NCBI GenBank assembly: GCA_040758475.1
Contig: JBFLVN010000240.1
Location: forward strand, 1 to 5,723
Length of the DNA: 5,723 nucleotides
Reading direction: 5' to 3'
Source: JBFLVN01 sp040758475
GTDB taxonomy: Bacteria; JAGRBM01
Part shown: positions 1-4,656 of the stretch, piece by piece
Layout of the letters: every line of letters begins with the position of its first letter
How positions within the stretch are numbered: the first letter of the stretch is position 1
Position numbers and translations under genes: made by a program
The notes under the pieces: model-generated
Database searches by the model: none
What the model saw: only the letters and a program-made list of their open reading frames with translations
What the model was told of the DNA's origin: nothing

Positions 1-24
1 CCCTTCTAAAGAAACGCCGAAGAA

Positions 25-2508
25 TCAGGCCTTGATGCGCCGGCGGCGCTCGAAAGCGAACGCCACGGCAACGGCCATCGCCAGCGCGCCCGCGGCGCCG
101 AAAGCCCCTCCCGAAACGGGGGAGAGCTCGCATCCGCTGCTTCCACCACCGGCGCTCCCCACCGCGCTGAAGTTCGCGAGCGGGAGGAAGTATATCCTGA
201 TCGAAGCGTCCCCGTCGCGGTAGACGTGGGCCGCCGTGCCCGCGAATTCCGAGACGTTGTAGAACTGGCCCTTGTCGTCTTCGCTGTCGTCGAAATCCTG
301 GGCGTAGTACGGCGCGCCGATCACCCGGCCCGCCGAATCGAACAAGCCCCAGACCCAGACGCCTTCCTCTTCATTGAACCAATTTCCAAGCATCCGGCCG
401 CCCGAGATGGGAACCAGGGTCGCCCAAACGTTGCCCCGCTGGTAGCTCGTGTCCGGGGTGCTGGTAAAGGAAATGCCGCCCGACTTCTGGTCCACTTCCC
501 CAACGAGAGCGCCGGTCATGGTCGTGATGTCACTCCAGCTTTCGTAATCACCACCGGTGAGAAGGGTAAAGACCCTTCCACCCACGGTAGCCATGGCGAT
601 GCGTTCCACCCAAGAGCCGAAGACGATGGCCGGGCCATAGGCTTGGACACCGTTTTCAAACCGCACGTACTTGACGTGGTCCCAGCTCTCATCGAAAAGA
701 ACGTGGGCCGTCGTACCGACCACCGCCACCGCCGGGCGGACCGCCTTGTGGCATTCGGCATCATCGTAGTCGTCGTCGTAGCAGGTCCGGTGGAAGAGAT
801 GGGCGTTCAGGACCGCCCCGGTCCGGCCGTCCACCCGGTAGTAAACGCCCGTGTGGCCGCCGCCCAGGTCGTCGGGATCGTCCGGGTTGCCTTCGAAGGC
901 GATGTGGGCGTTGCCCGCCGAATCCGCCTTGAAGTCGAAATGGCCGTTCCAGCTGAACTGGCTGTCGCTTCCGCAACCGCCCGCGCCCGAATCGGGAAGG
1001 GGCTTAGCCATCGTCACGATGTCCGCCACATCGGCGGAATCGCCGTCCTGGGCCGCTTTCGAAGGATCGATCCGGCCGATCACCATCTGGCTGCAACCAC
1101 TATTATCGCCGCTCGCGGGCTCGTACGCGGCGACAAAAAGAAGCTCTCTGCCTACAGGTTGCACAATGGCGCGGCGCCAGTAGCTGCTCGTATTGCCGAC
1201 ATAAGGGAATGCCAAACCGATGTCCGTCTCGTCGATGAGGATTTCGCCGTCCCTGTCCAGCATGATGTATCCGAGTTCGCTGAAACCGCCGTCATCGTAA
1301 TAGATGACGTGGAAATTGCCGGCGCCGTCCCGGGCCACGGCGAGGTTGTCGACATCCAGGAGGGAAATGTCGATCTGCAGCGCATCGAAGTCCGCCGGGT
1401 TGCGGGCCTCGGTCCCGTCCGTGTCGTCTTCCGTAAAATCATCGATCCCATCGCCGTCCGAATCCGCCAACGCGGGATCGAAAGGTGGGCTATTATCCGT
1501 AATCTCATCCCCATCATCGATGGTGTCGCCATCGGAATCGGCGTCGTTGTCCCGGGTACCCAAGTAGGCTTCGTCGAGGGAGCTTAGCCCGTCGCTATCG
1601 GCGTCGGTGACCGTAGCCGGATCGGCGTCGTCATTCGGATCCGTGCCCGCGAAGGCTTCGCCGCCGTCACCGGCGCCGTCGTCGTCCGAGTCCGAATCGG
1701 CCTGATCGGTTTCGCCCGCATCGACGGCACCGTCACGGTCCGCGTCCTCGAAAGCATCGGAGAGGCCGTCCTTGTCCGTATCCGGAGCGAAGGAAACACC
1801 CTGGGCCGTTTCCACGGCGCCCGGCGTATTATGAGAGTAGAGGTTCCAAGAGGTAGCGTCGTCGTCCTGGAGGCCGATCGTAGCGCCACTGCCGTCCGAA
1901 CCCGCGCCGGTCATCTCGATGTAATTGAAGACGATCTCGCCGGTGCTAAGGAAAGTGATCTGGAAGGTCAGCCGGGCGTCCGGATTGTTCTGAAGTGCCA
2001 TGTTCGCCCACTGAATGGTGGCGCAGGTGGCGCCGCCGCAGGTATCGCCGGTCAGGACGGAAATCTCGGAGGGATTGCCGTCGTTGTAGACCTGGAGAAG
2101 ATCGTCGTGGAAGGGCATGGCCACCACGTCACCGAAGCTCAGGTCCGGAAGACCCATGTTGACGATGCCCAGGCGGCGGTTGCCGTCCACGTCCGTTCCC
2201 GTCACGTAGCCGTCTTCGCAAATATCGATGGTGCTAACCGAGGAACTATAAAAATCGTAGGTAGCGATGATGCTGTAACTTTCGTCGCAAGTGTCGGGGA
2301 AAATATCCAGCACCGTGGCACCGGTCATGTCGACGCCAGGGCTCGCATCCCCATCGGGATCGGTGATGCTGTCTCCGGCCGTGGGGGCCTTGGCCGTCGA
2401 ATCGTGGTAAATCCATCCCAAATTATCCCACCGCCCGCTGGCCGCTTGCGCCGTAACGGCGCCCGCAAGCAAGAAGGCTCCCATCAAACCGGCAACGATC
2501 TTTCTCAT
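25..2508 (-). CDS. Secreted modular protein: beta-sandwich, TSP3-like calcium repeats, probable beta-propeller, C-terminal sorting tail
   Basis: An 827-residue exported protein of unknown specific function. Residues 1-22 form a Sec signal peptide (R2 K3, hydrophobic core, AQA cleavage site). Residues about 70-241 resemble the beta-sandwich module of many bacterial surface proteins: DICEDGYVTG near 95, MPFHDDL at 131, IQWANM at 165, LTFQITFLSTGEIVFNY at 180, ATIGLQ at 209. Residues 243-366 are Asp-rich thrombospondin type-3-like repeats (DTDKDGLSD, DSDGDGIDD), expected to bind Ca2+. Residues about 378-775 repeat the pattern D-x-x-G-N-x-H-(V/I) followed by aromatic strands, suggesting a beta-propeller. 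Residues 787-827 are Gly/Ser, C793, a hydrophobic segment and RRRR. Eight other cysteines lie in close pairs (74/97, 157/162, 472/512, 576/586), fitting disulfides in an oxidising compartment. The ATG start has a strong ribosome binding site. Domain types are well supported; the ligand or role (adhesin, surface scaffold) is inference. Confidence 0.88.
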   Translation of the reverse strand: MRKIVAGLMGAFLLAGAVTAQAASGRWDNLGWIYHDSTAKAPTAGDSITDPDGDASPGVDMTGATVLDIFPDTCDESYSIIATYDFYSSSVSTIDICEDGYVTGTDVDGNRRLGIVNMGLPDLSFGDVVAMPFHDDLLQVYNDGNPSEISVLTGDTCGGATCATIQWANMALQNNPDARLTFQITFLSTGEIVFNYIEMTGAGSDGSGATIGLQDDDATSWNLYSHNTPGAVETAQGVSFAPDTDKDGLSDAFEDADRDGAVDAGETDQADSDSDDDGAGDGGEAFAGTDPNDDADPATVTDADSDGLSSLDEAYLGTRDNDADSDGDTIDDGDEITDNSPPFDPALADSDGDGIDDFTEDDTDGTEARNPADFDALQIDISLLDVDNLAVARDGAGNFHVIYYDDGGFSELGYIMLDRDGEILIDETDIGLAFPYVGNTSSYWRRAIVQPVGRELLFVAAYEPASGDNSGCSQMVIGRIDPSKAAQDGDSADVADIVTMAKPLPDSGAGGCGSDSQFSWNGHFDFKADSAGNAHIAFEGNPDDPDDLGGGHTGVYYRVDGRTGAVLNAHLFHRTCYDDDYDDAECHKAVRPAVAVVGTTAHVLFDESWDHVKYVRFENGVQAYGPAIVFGSWVERIAMATVGGRVFTLLTGGDYESWSDITTMTGALVGEVDQKSGGISFTSTPDTSYQRGNVWATLVPISGGRMLGNWFNEEEGVWVWGLFDSAGRVIGAPYYAQDFDDSEDDKGQFYNVSEFAGTAAHVYRDGDASIRIYFLPLANFSAVGSAGGGSSGCELSPVSGGAFGAAGALAMAVAVAFAFERRRRIKA
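28..150 (-). other. C-terminal sorting-type tail (MYXO-CTERM/JDVT-CTERM-like)
   Basis: The last 41 residues (787-827) are a Gly/Ser linker (AGGGSSG), one cysteine (C793, context SGCELSP), a hydrophobic Ala/Val/Phe stretch at about 801-819, and the basic end ERRRRIKA. This tripartite order matches the general plan of C-terminal protein-sorting signals that contain a Cys, such as MYXO-CTERM and JDVT-CTERM, where a membrane protease processes the tail. I cannot assign the exact subfamily by eye, and the cognate protease is not in this window. A plain C-terminal membrane anchor is the alternative. Confidence 0.6.
1411..1782 (-). repeat. Thrombospondin type-3-like calcium-binding repeats (residues 243-366)
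   Basis: This segment of the 827-residue protein is dominated by Asp, Gly and Glu. It carries at least five DxDxDGxxD-type loops: DTDKDGLSDAFE at 243, DADRDGAVDAGE at 255, DSDSDDDGAGD at 271, DADSDGLSSLDE at 302 and DSDGDGIDDFTE at 349. GTDPNDDADP and the Pro-containing NPADFD punctuate it, as in bacterial TSP3 repeats. In this family the Asp side chains ligate Ca2+ and the repeats act as stiff linkers. Here they would separate the N-terminal sandwich from the C-terminal propeller-like half. Confidence 0.85.
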
Positions 2509-2515
2509 GATTTTT

Positions 2516-2522
2516 CTCCTCC
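2516..2522 (-). promoter_or_regulatory. Ribosome binding site of the 827-residue gene
   Basis: On the minus strand the sequence reads GGAGGAG, then AAAAATC, then the ATG at 2508-2506. The match to the anti-Shine-Dalgarno sequence is strong and the spacing is 7 bases. This fixes the start immediately before the MRKIV signal peptide. Confidence 0.85.
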
Positions 2523-2547
2523 GCTGTCACACCTGATCTTCATGCAA

Positions 2548-2567
2548 CGCCCCCGCACACGAGGGCG
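2548..2567 (-). repeat. Small GC-rich hairpin in the leader of the 827-residue gene
   Basis: Plus-strand CGCCC (2548-2552) and GGGCG (2563-2567) are complementary around a 10-base loop. The hairpin lies about 40 bases upstream of the start codon and would be in the 5' leader if transcription begins further upstream. It has no T-tract on the minus strand, so it is not an obvious terminator. Confidence 0.35.
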
Positions 2568-2582
2568 CCAAAAAGAGACAAA

Positions 2583-2600
2583 CGTTCTCTGGAGTTCTCT
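2583..2600 (+). promoter_or_regulatory. Direct repeat of GTTCTCT, 10 bases apart
   Basis: GTTCTCT occurs at 2584-2590 and again at 2594-2600, an offset of 10 bases or about one helical turn. The same hexamer builds the perfect palindrome at 2747-2764, also with half-sites offset by 10. Just upstream, GAGACA (2575-2580) is a one-mismatch version of the opposite half-site GAGAAC. The regular spacing suggests a dimeric DNA-binding regulator, which is not identified here. Confidence 0.4.
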
Positions 2601-2610
2601 CCCCCTCCAG
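2589..2610 (-). repeat. Inverted repeat CTGGAG / CTCCAG
   Basis: A perfect 6-base inverted repeat (2589-2594 and 2605-2610) encloses a 10-base pyrimidine-rich loop. It sits directly beside the 2612-2627 hairpin, giving two adjacent stem-loops in the likely leader of the minus-strand gene. It also overlaps the GTTCTC copy at 2594-2599. Confidence 0.4.
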
Positions 2611-2611
2611 C

Positions 2612-2627
2612 AAGCCCGGTTGGGCTT
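2612..2627 (-). repeat. Tight hairpin AAGCCC-N4-GGGCTT
   Basis: A perfect 6-bp stem (2612-2617 with 2622-2627) closes a 4-base loop. There is no T-run on either strand immediately after it, so I do not call it an intrinsic terminator. It is better read as a leader hairpin or a 16-base palindromic protein site. Confidence 0.45.
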
Positions 2628-2663
2628 ATGAATCAAAGGCAGATATGTCAGGCCAGGAAAAGG

Positions 2664-2686
2664 TTCACCCGCACTGGTGAAGTGCG
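2664..2686. promoter_or_regulatory. Two interleaved inverted repeats (alternative hairpins or overlapping operator)
   Basis: Plus-strand TTCACC (2664-2669) pairs with GGTGAA (2676-2681), with CGCACT as the loop. That CGCACT (2670-2675) pairs in turn with AGTGCG (2681-2686), with GGTGA as the loop. The two perfect 6-bp stems use each other's loops, so in RNA they are mutually exclusive, or at best a very tight pseudoknot. On DNA they form two overlapping operator-like dyads. The location is about 155-180 bases upstream of the minus-strand start. Confidence 0.5.
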
Positions 2687-2746
2687 AGGAGTTTAGCTAG
2701 GAGCCGAAGCTTAGCAATGCATTTGGGAGGGCAATCCAACAAATTT

Positions 2747-2764
2747 CGTTCTCAACAGAGAACG
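2747..2764. promoter_or_regulatory. Perfect 7-bp palindrome CGTTCTC-AACA-GAGAACG
   Basis: The left arm (2747-2753) and right arm (2758-2764) are exact reverse complements around 4 bases. It lies near the middle of the spacer, about 240 bases from one start codon and 212 from the other. Its GTTCTC arm recurs twice at 2584-2599, which favours a sequence-specific protein site over a chance hairpin. No T-tract follows, so it is not a typical terminator. The arm order (GTTC outside, GAAC outside on the other strand) is opposite to the LexA GAAC-N4-GTTC form. Confidence 0.5.
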
Positions 2765-2913
2765 GATCGTCCCTGGAAAATGTGCCGAATCGACCATTTT
2801 CTCGGCTCCGCATAGTAATCGCTATAGGAAACCTGCTTAGTGGGCCAAAGGCGCCTAGAAAATTCTCCCTCTTTTTTCAAAAAACCCCGATTTTTTCTCT
2901 TCGATATTTTTCC

Positions 2914-2929
2914 CGTGATTTTGATCACA
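2914..2929. promoter_or_regulatory. CRP/FNR-type palindrome upstream of the plus-strand gene
   Basis: CGTGA-N6-TCACA matches the CRP consensus TGTGA-N6-TCACA at 9 of 10 defined positions. Its core GTGAT-N4-ATCAC is a perfect 5-bp dyad and is also close to the FNR form TTGAT-N4-ATCAA. It is centred about 54 bases before the ATG at 2976, a plausible activator distance. Whether the organism has a matching CRP/FNR-family regulator cannot be told from this window. Confidence 0.5.
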
Positions 2930-2963
2930 CGGCTTTCCGGGATTTTTTTAGAGAGATGAGGAT

Positions 2964-2969
2964 TATACT
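2964..2969 (+). promoter_or_regulatory. Candidate -10 box TATACT for the 280-residue gene
   Basis: TATACT matches the sigma-70 -10 consensus at 5 of 6 positions. No good -35 box lies 16-18 bases upstream (the sequence there is GGATTTTT), which would fit an activator-dependent promoter using the palindrome at 2914-2929. If used, transcription would begin at or within a few bases of the ATG at 2976, giving a leaderless or nearly leaderless message. Confidence 0.3.
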
Positions 2970-2975
2970 CCCGCG

Positions 2976-3818
2976 ATGCTTTTTCCCCGGCCGCTTCGCA
3001 CCCTCGCCGTTTTCATCTCTTGCGCGCTGGCGCTGTGCCTTTTCCGGATTGCCCCGGTGGAGGGGGCCGAAGTGGAAAGCCCCTCCACCGTCGCGAGGCG
3101 CTTCGCCGAGCTAGCGGCCAAGGGCGACCCGGCGGCCCTTTCCCTCGTGGCCGAGCGGGAGCGGCACCGGTACGAGCAGGGTTATCCCGCCACGGCAAAG
3201 GCCGAGTGGGGCGCCCCGGCGGGATACGCCTCGTCGTCCTATCCCGAAGTGATGGGGGAATTCTCCCGGGGGGATTGGAGTTTTGTCATCTTGCGCCGCG
3301 TCCTCGCGGCGGAGAAGGACACCGCCAAGCGGGAAAAAGCGGCGCACGAGAAAAAAATCGCGGGCTATTTTCCCGCCGACCAGCAAGCGGCGGCGAAGAA
3401 GACCGTTTTCTGGCGGGGGGATTCCCTCCACGCCATCGCCCCCGTCTTTTTGAAACGCAAGGACGAGGGATTTCCCTGGATGGTCCTGGGCGGCGAAGTG
3501 AAGGGGGCTCCCCTCCCCAGCTTCCGGGCCGCCATGATGAGGAAATGGCGCTGCAACCTGCTGCGCTGGACGGAGGGCGAAGCCGGACACCCCGTGGGGG
3601 ATTTCGTTTTCGGTGAAAAGCCGGAGATCGGCCCCCAGCACCGGGCGCCGGAAATCCGGTGCATGGATCTCCGGGTGGGCGCCCCGTGCGGGCTCGACGG
3701 CCAGGAGTGCTACGACCTGCAGGGAAACCCCTGCGCCGGAACTCCGGATGAGCAGAAACTTCAAGCCAAGGAAAAAGAACGCCGGAAAAACCGGATCGAG
3801 ATCCGCACCACGCGCTAG
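2976..3818 (+). CDS. Exported protein of unknown function with Cys-rich C-terminal segment
   Basis: A 280-residue protein I do not recognise. Residues 1-30 look like a Sec signal peptide (R5, R8, hydrophobic core 9-23, V-E-G cleavage near 30). C16 and C21 lie inside it but lack a good lipobox. Residues 35-58 (SPSTVARRFAELAAKGDPAA) resemble the opening helix of small NTF2-like/DUF4878-type domains, a weak similarity. The middle is mixed charged sequence with KREKAAHEKK around 118. Five cysteines (193, 229, 238, 245, 253) fall in the last third, four of them within 25 residues. The C-terminus is a charged Lys/Glu/Arg tail. An in-frame TAG at 2949-2951 and the absence of other start codons before 2976 fix the ATG. 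Shine-Dalgarno is weak: GAGG at 2958-2961 is 14 bases away. Its stop overlaps that of the converging RTX lipoprotein gene. Alternatives to NTF2-like are open. Confidence 0.75.
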   Translation: MLFPRPLRTLAVFISCALALCLFRIAPVEGAEVESPSTVARRFAELAAKGDPAALSLVAERERHRYEQGYPATAKAEWGAPAGYASSSYPEVMGEFSRGDWSFVILRRVLAAEKDTAKREKAAHEKKIAGYFPADQQAAAKKTVFWRGDSLHAIAPVFLKRKDEGFPWMVLGGEVKGAPLPSFRAAMMRKWRCNLLRWTEGEAGHPVGDFVFGEKPEIGPQHRAPEIRCMDLRVGAPCGLDGQECYDLQGNPCAGTPDEQKLQAKEKERRKNRIEIRTTR

Positions 3819-4627
3819 GGCTTCTGCGGCAAGGCGATCACGTTCTTTCCTTTTACCAATTCCTCGATCGTCACGCTTCGCTTGATGTCCGCGAGGGGAA
3901 CGAAGGTTTTCCCCGACCCCGAACTATCGTATTCGATGACCGTCCCCTGGACCCGGAGGTAACCCGCCAGCGAGGCGGCCGAGCCGTCGCCCGCGTATTT
4001 GTCCCGGGCGAGGAGTTCCGAGAGGTCCAGCCGGTCTCCTTCGCCGGGATTGAAGTCGCTGATCGTGTCCATCTTCCCGTCGGCGTGGCCGGCCCGGTAG
4101 AGGAACGTATCGGCGCCCTCGTTTCCTTCCATCTTGTCGGCGCCCTCGCTTCCGACGAGAACGTCGTTTCCGTCGTTCCCAAAGAGGACGTCGTCTCCCG
4201 GGCTGCCGCTGGCCAGATCGTCCCCTTCGCCGGCGTAGACTTCATCGTCGCCGTCCCCGGCGTTCACCTGGTCGTTTCCTTCACCCGCGAGGAGGAAATC
4301 GTTCCCATCGCCGCCGTTTAGCGTGTCGCTCCCGGGGCCGCCGTTCATCTTGTCGTTGCCGGGGCCGCCGTGGAGGAGGTCGTCGCCCTCTCCGCCGCGC
4401 AGTTCATCGTTCCCATCCGAACCCGATACCTGGTCGTTCCCCCCCTCGCCGCCGATGACGTCGTCGCCGGGCGTGCCGGGGAAATTGTCGTCGCCTTCCG
4501 TGCCGAGGACTTCGTTGGCCGCGGGGGGTTCGTGCTCCTTCTCGGCGCTCCGGCCGGGCGGGCTCTTGCAGGCGGTTGCGGCAATCAGAAGCAAAACGAT
4601 CAGCGCGAAAGCCGGATGGCGGGTCAT
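3815..4627 (-). CDS. RTX calcium-binding lipoprotein with type I secretion-like C-terminal domain
   Basis: A 270-residue protein. Residues 1-20 form a lipoprotein signal (R3, hydrophobic core, lipobox-like ATAC with C20; the Ala at -3 is less usual than Leu). Lys at +2 would favour the outer membrane under the E. coli rule. After a short Pro/Glu linker, residues 42-176 are 15 contiguous RTX nonapeptides of the form GGxGxDxxx, which in this family fold into a Ca2+-loaded parallel beta-roll. Residues 171-270 (GADTFLYRAG, DTISDFNPGEGDRLDLSELL) resemble the VC_A0849-subclass C-terminal target domain of type I secreted RTX proteins. The ATG is preceded by AGGAG at 8 bases. It follows its 341-residue paralogue by 29 bases, so co-transcription is likely. 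A lipoprotein signal together with a type I-type tail is unusual. Role (surface calcium-binding or structural protein) is inferred. Confidence 0.87.
   Translation of the reverse strand: MTRHPAFALIVLLLIAATACKSPPGRSAEKEHEPPAANEVLGTEGDDNFPGTPGDDVIGGEGGNDQVSGSDGNDELRGGEGDDLLHGGPGNDKMNGGPGSDTLNGGDGNDFLLAGEGNDQVNAGDGDDEVYAGEGDDLASGSPGDDVLFGNDGNDVLVGSEGADKMEGNEGADTFLYRAGHADGKMDTISDFNPGEGDRLDLSELLARDKYAGDGSAASLAGYLRVQGTVIEYDSSGSGKTFVPLADIKRSVTIEELVKGKNVIALPQKP
4100..4504 (-). repeat. 15 tandem RTX nonapeptide repeats (27-base units)
   Basis: Residues 42-176 run as fifteen 9-residue units with no insertion or loss of phase, for example GTPGDDVIG, GGEGDDLLH, GGPGNDKMN, GGDGNDFLL and AGEGNDQVN. The G-x-D core that binds Ca2+ in hemolysin-type repeats is kept in nearly every unit. 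The last two, GSEGADKME and GNEGADTFL, lead into the C-terminal domain. On DNA this gives 27-base periodicity. Confidence 0.93.
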
Positions 4628-4635
4628 GGGATTTT

Positions 4636-4640
4636 CTCCT
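4636..4640 (-). promoter_or_regulatory. Ribosome binding site of the RTX lipoprotein gene
   Basis: Minus-strand AGGAG is followed by 8 bases (AAAATCCC) and the ATG at 4627-4625. It sits in the 29-base gap after the upstream RTX gene, which leaves little space for a separate promoter and supports a two-gene operon. Confidence 0.8.
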
Positions 4641-4656
4641 GTAAGAGTATGGATGC

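Larger units (their letters stand above)
2509..2975. other. 467-base divergent intergenic spacer
   Basis: This spacer lies between the start codons of two divergently transcribed genes, so it should carry promoters and regulation for both. It is visibly less GC-rich than the genes, with T-rich tracts at 2869-2910 and 2943-2949. No convincing ORF, tRNA or known riboswitch was found. It is rich in small inverted repeats: 2548-2567, 2589-2610, 2612-2627, 2664-2686, 2747-2764 and 2914-2929. No sigma-70 promoter with two good boxes could be assigned to the minus-strand gene, and no sigma-54 GG-N10-GC element was found. Its length and structure leave room for a structured leader or a small RNA. Confidence 0.7.

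Noticed and set aside
1..24. Terminator after the 827-residue gene
   Set aside because: Only 24 bases follow the stop. TTCTAAAGAA is a tiny AT-rich dyad without a GC stem or T-tract, so no terminator can be called within the window.
226..1587. 453-codon open frame on the plus strand, antisense to the secreted modular protein
   Set aside because: It lies wholly inside a gene with a clear signal peptide, domains and ribosome binding site. Its product is a Val/Arg/Ala-rich shadow with no recognisable domain, as expected opposite GC-rich Asp/Gly coding sequence.
2531..2552. ACCTGATCT followed by ATGC and CGC, recalling the 3' part of a TPP riboswitch
   Set aside because: It lies on the plus strand with the wrong gene orientation, no CTGAGA box precedes it at the right distance, and the conserved GGATAATGCCAGCG part is not matched.
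1831..2631. 266-codon plus-strand open frame crossing the start of the minus-strand gene
   Set aside because: It is antisense to the signal peptide and beta-sandwich region and has no domain features of its own.
2747..2764. LexA box
   Set aside because: The palindrome has GTTC and GAAC in the reverse order to GAAC-N4-GTTC, and no DNA-damage gene lies next to it.
2782..3114. 110-codon plus-strand frame starting in the spacer and overlapping the 280-residue gene
   Set aside because: It is out of frame with a gene that has a clear signal peptide. Its composition is Arg/Phe/Ser-rich with no domain, and it ends inside that gene.
3111..3764. 217-codon minus-strand frame opposite the 280-residue gene
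   Set aside because: It is a shadow in GC-rich DNA. The plus-strand frame has a signal peptide, Cys pattern and natural composition.
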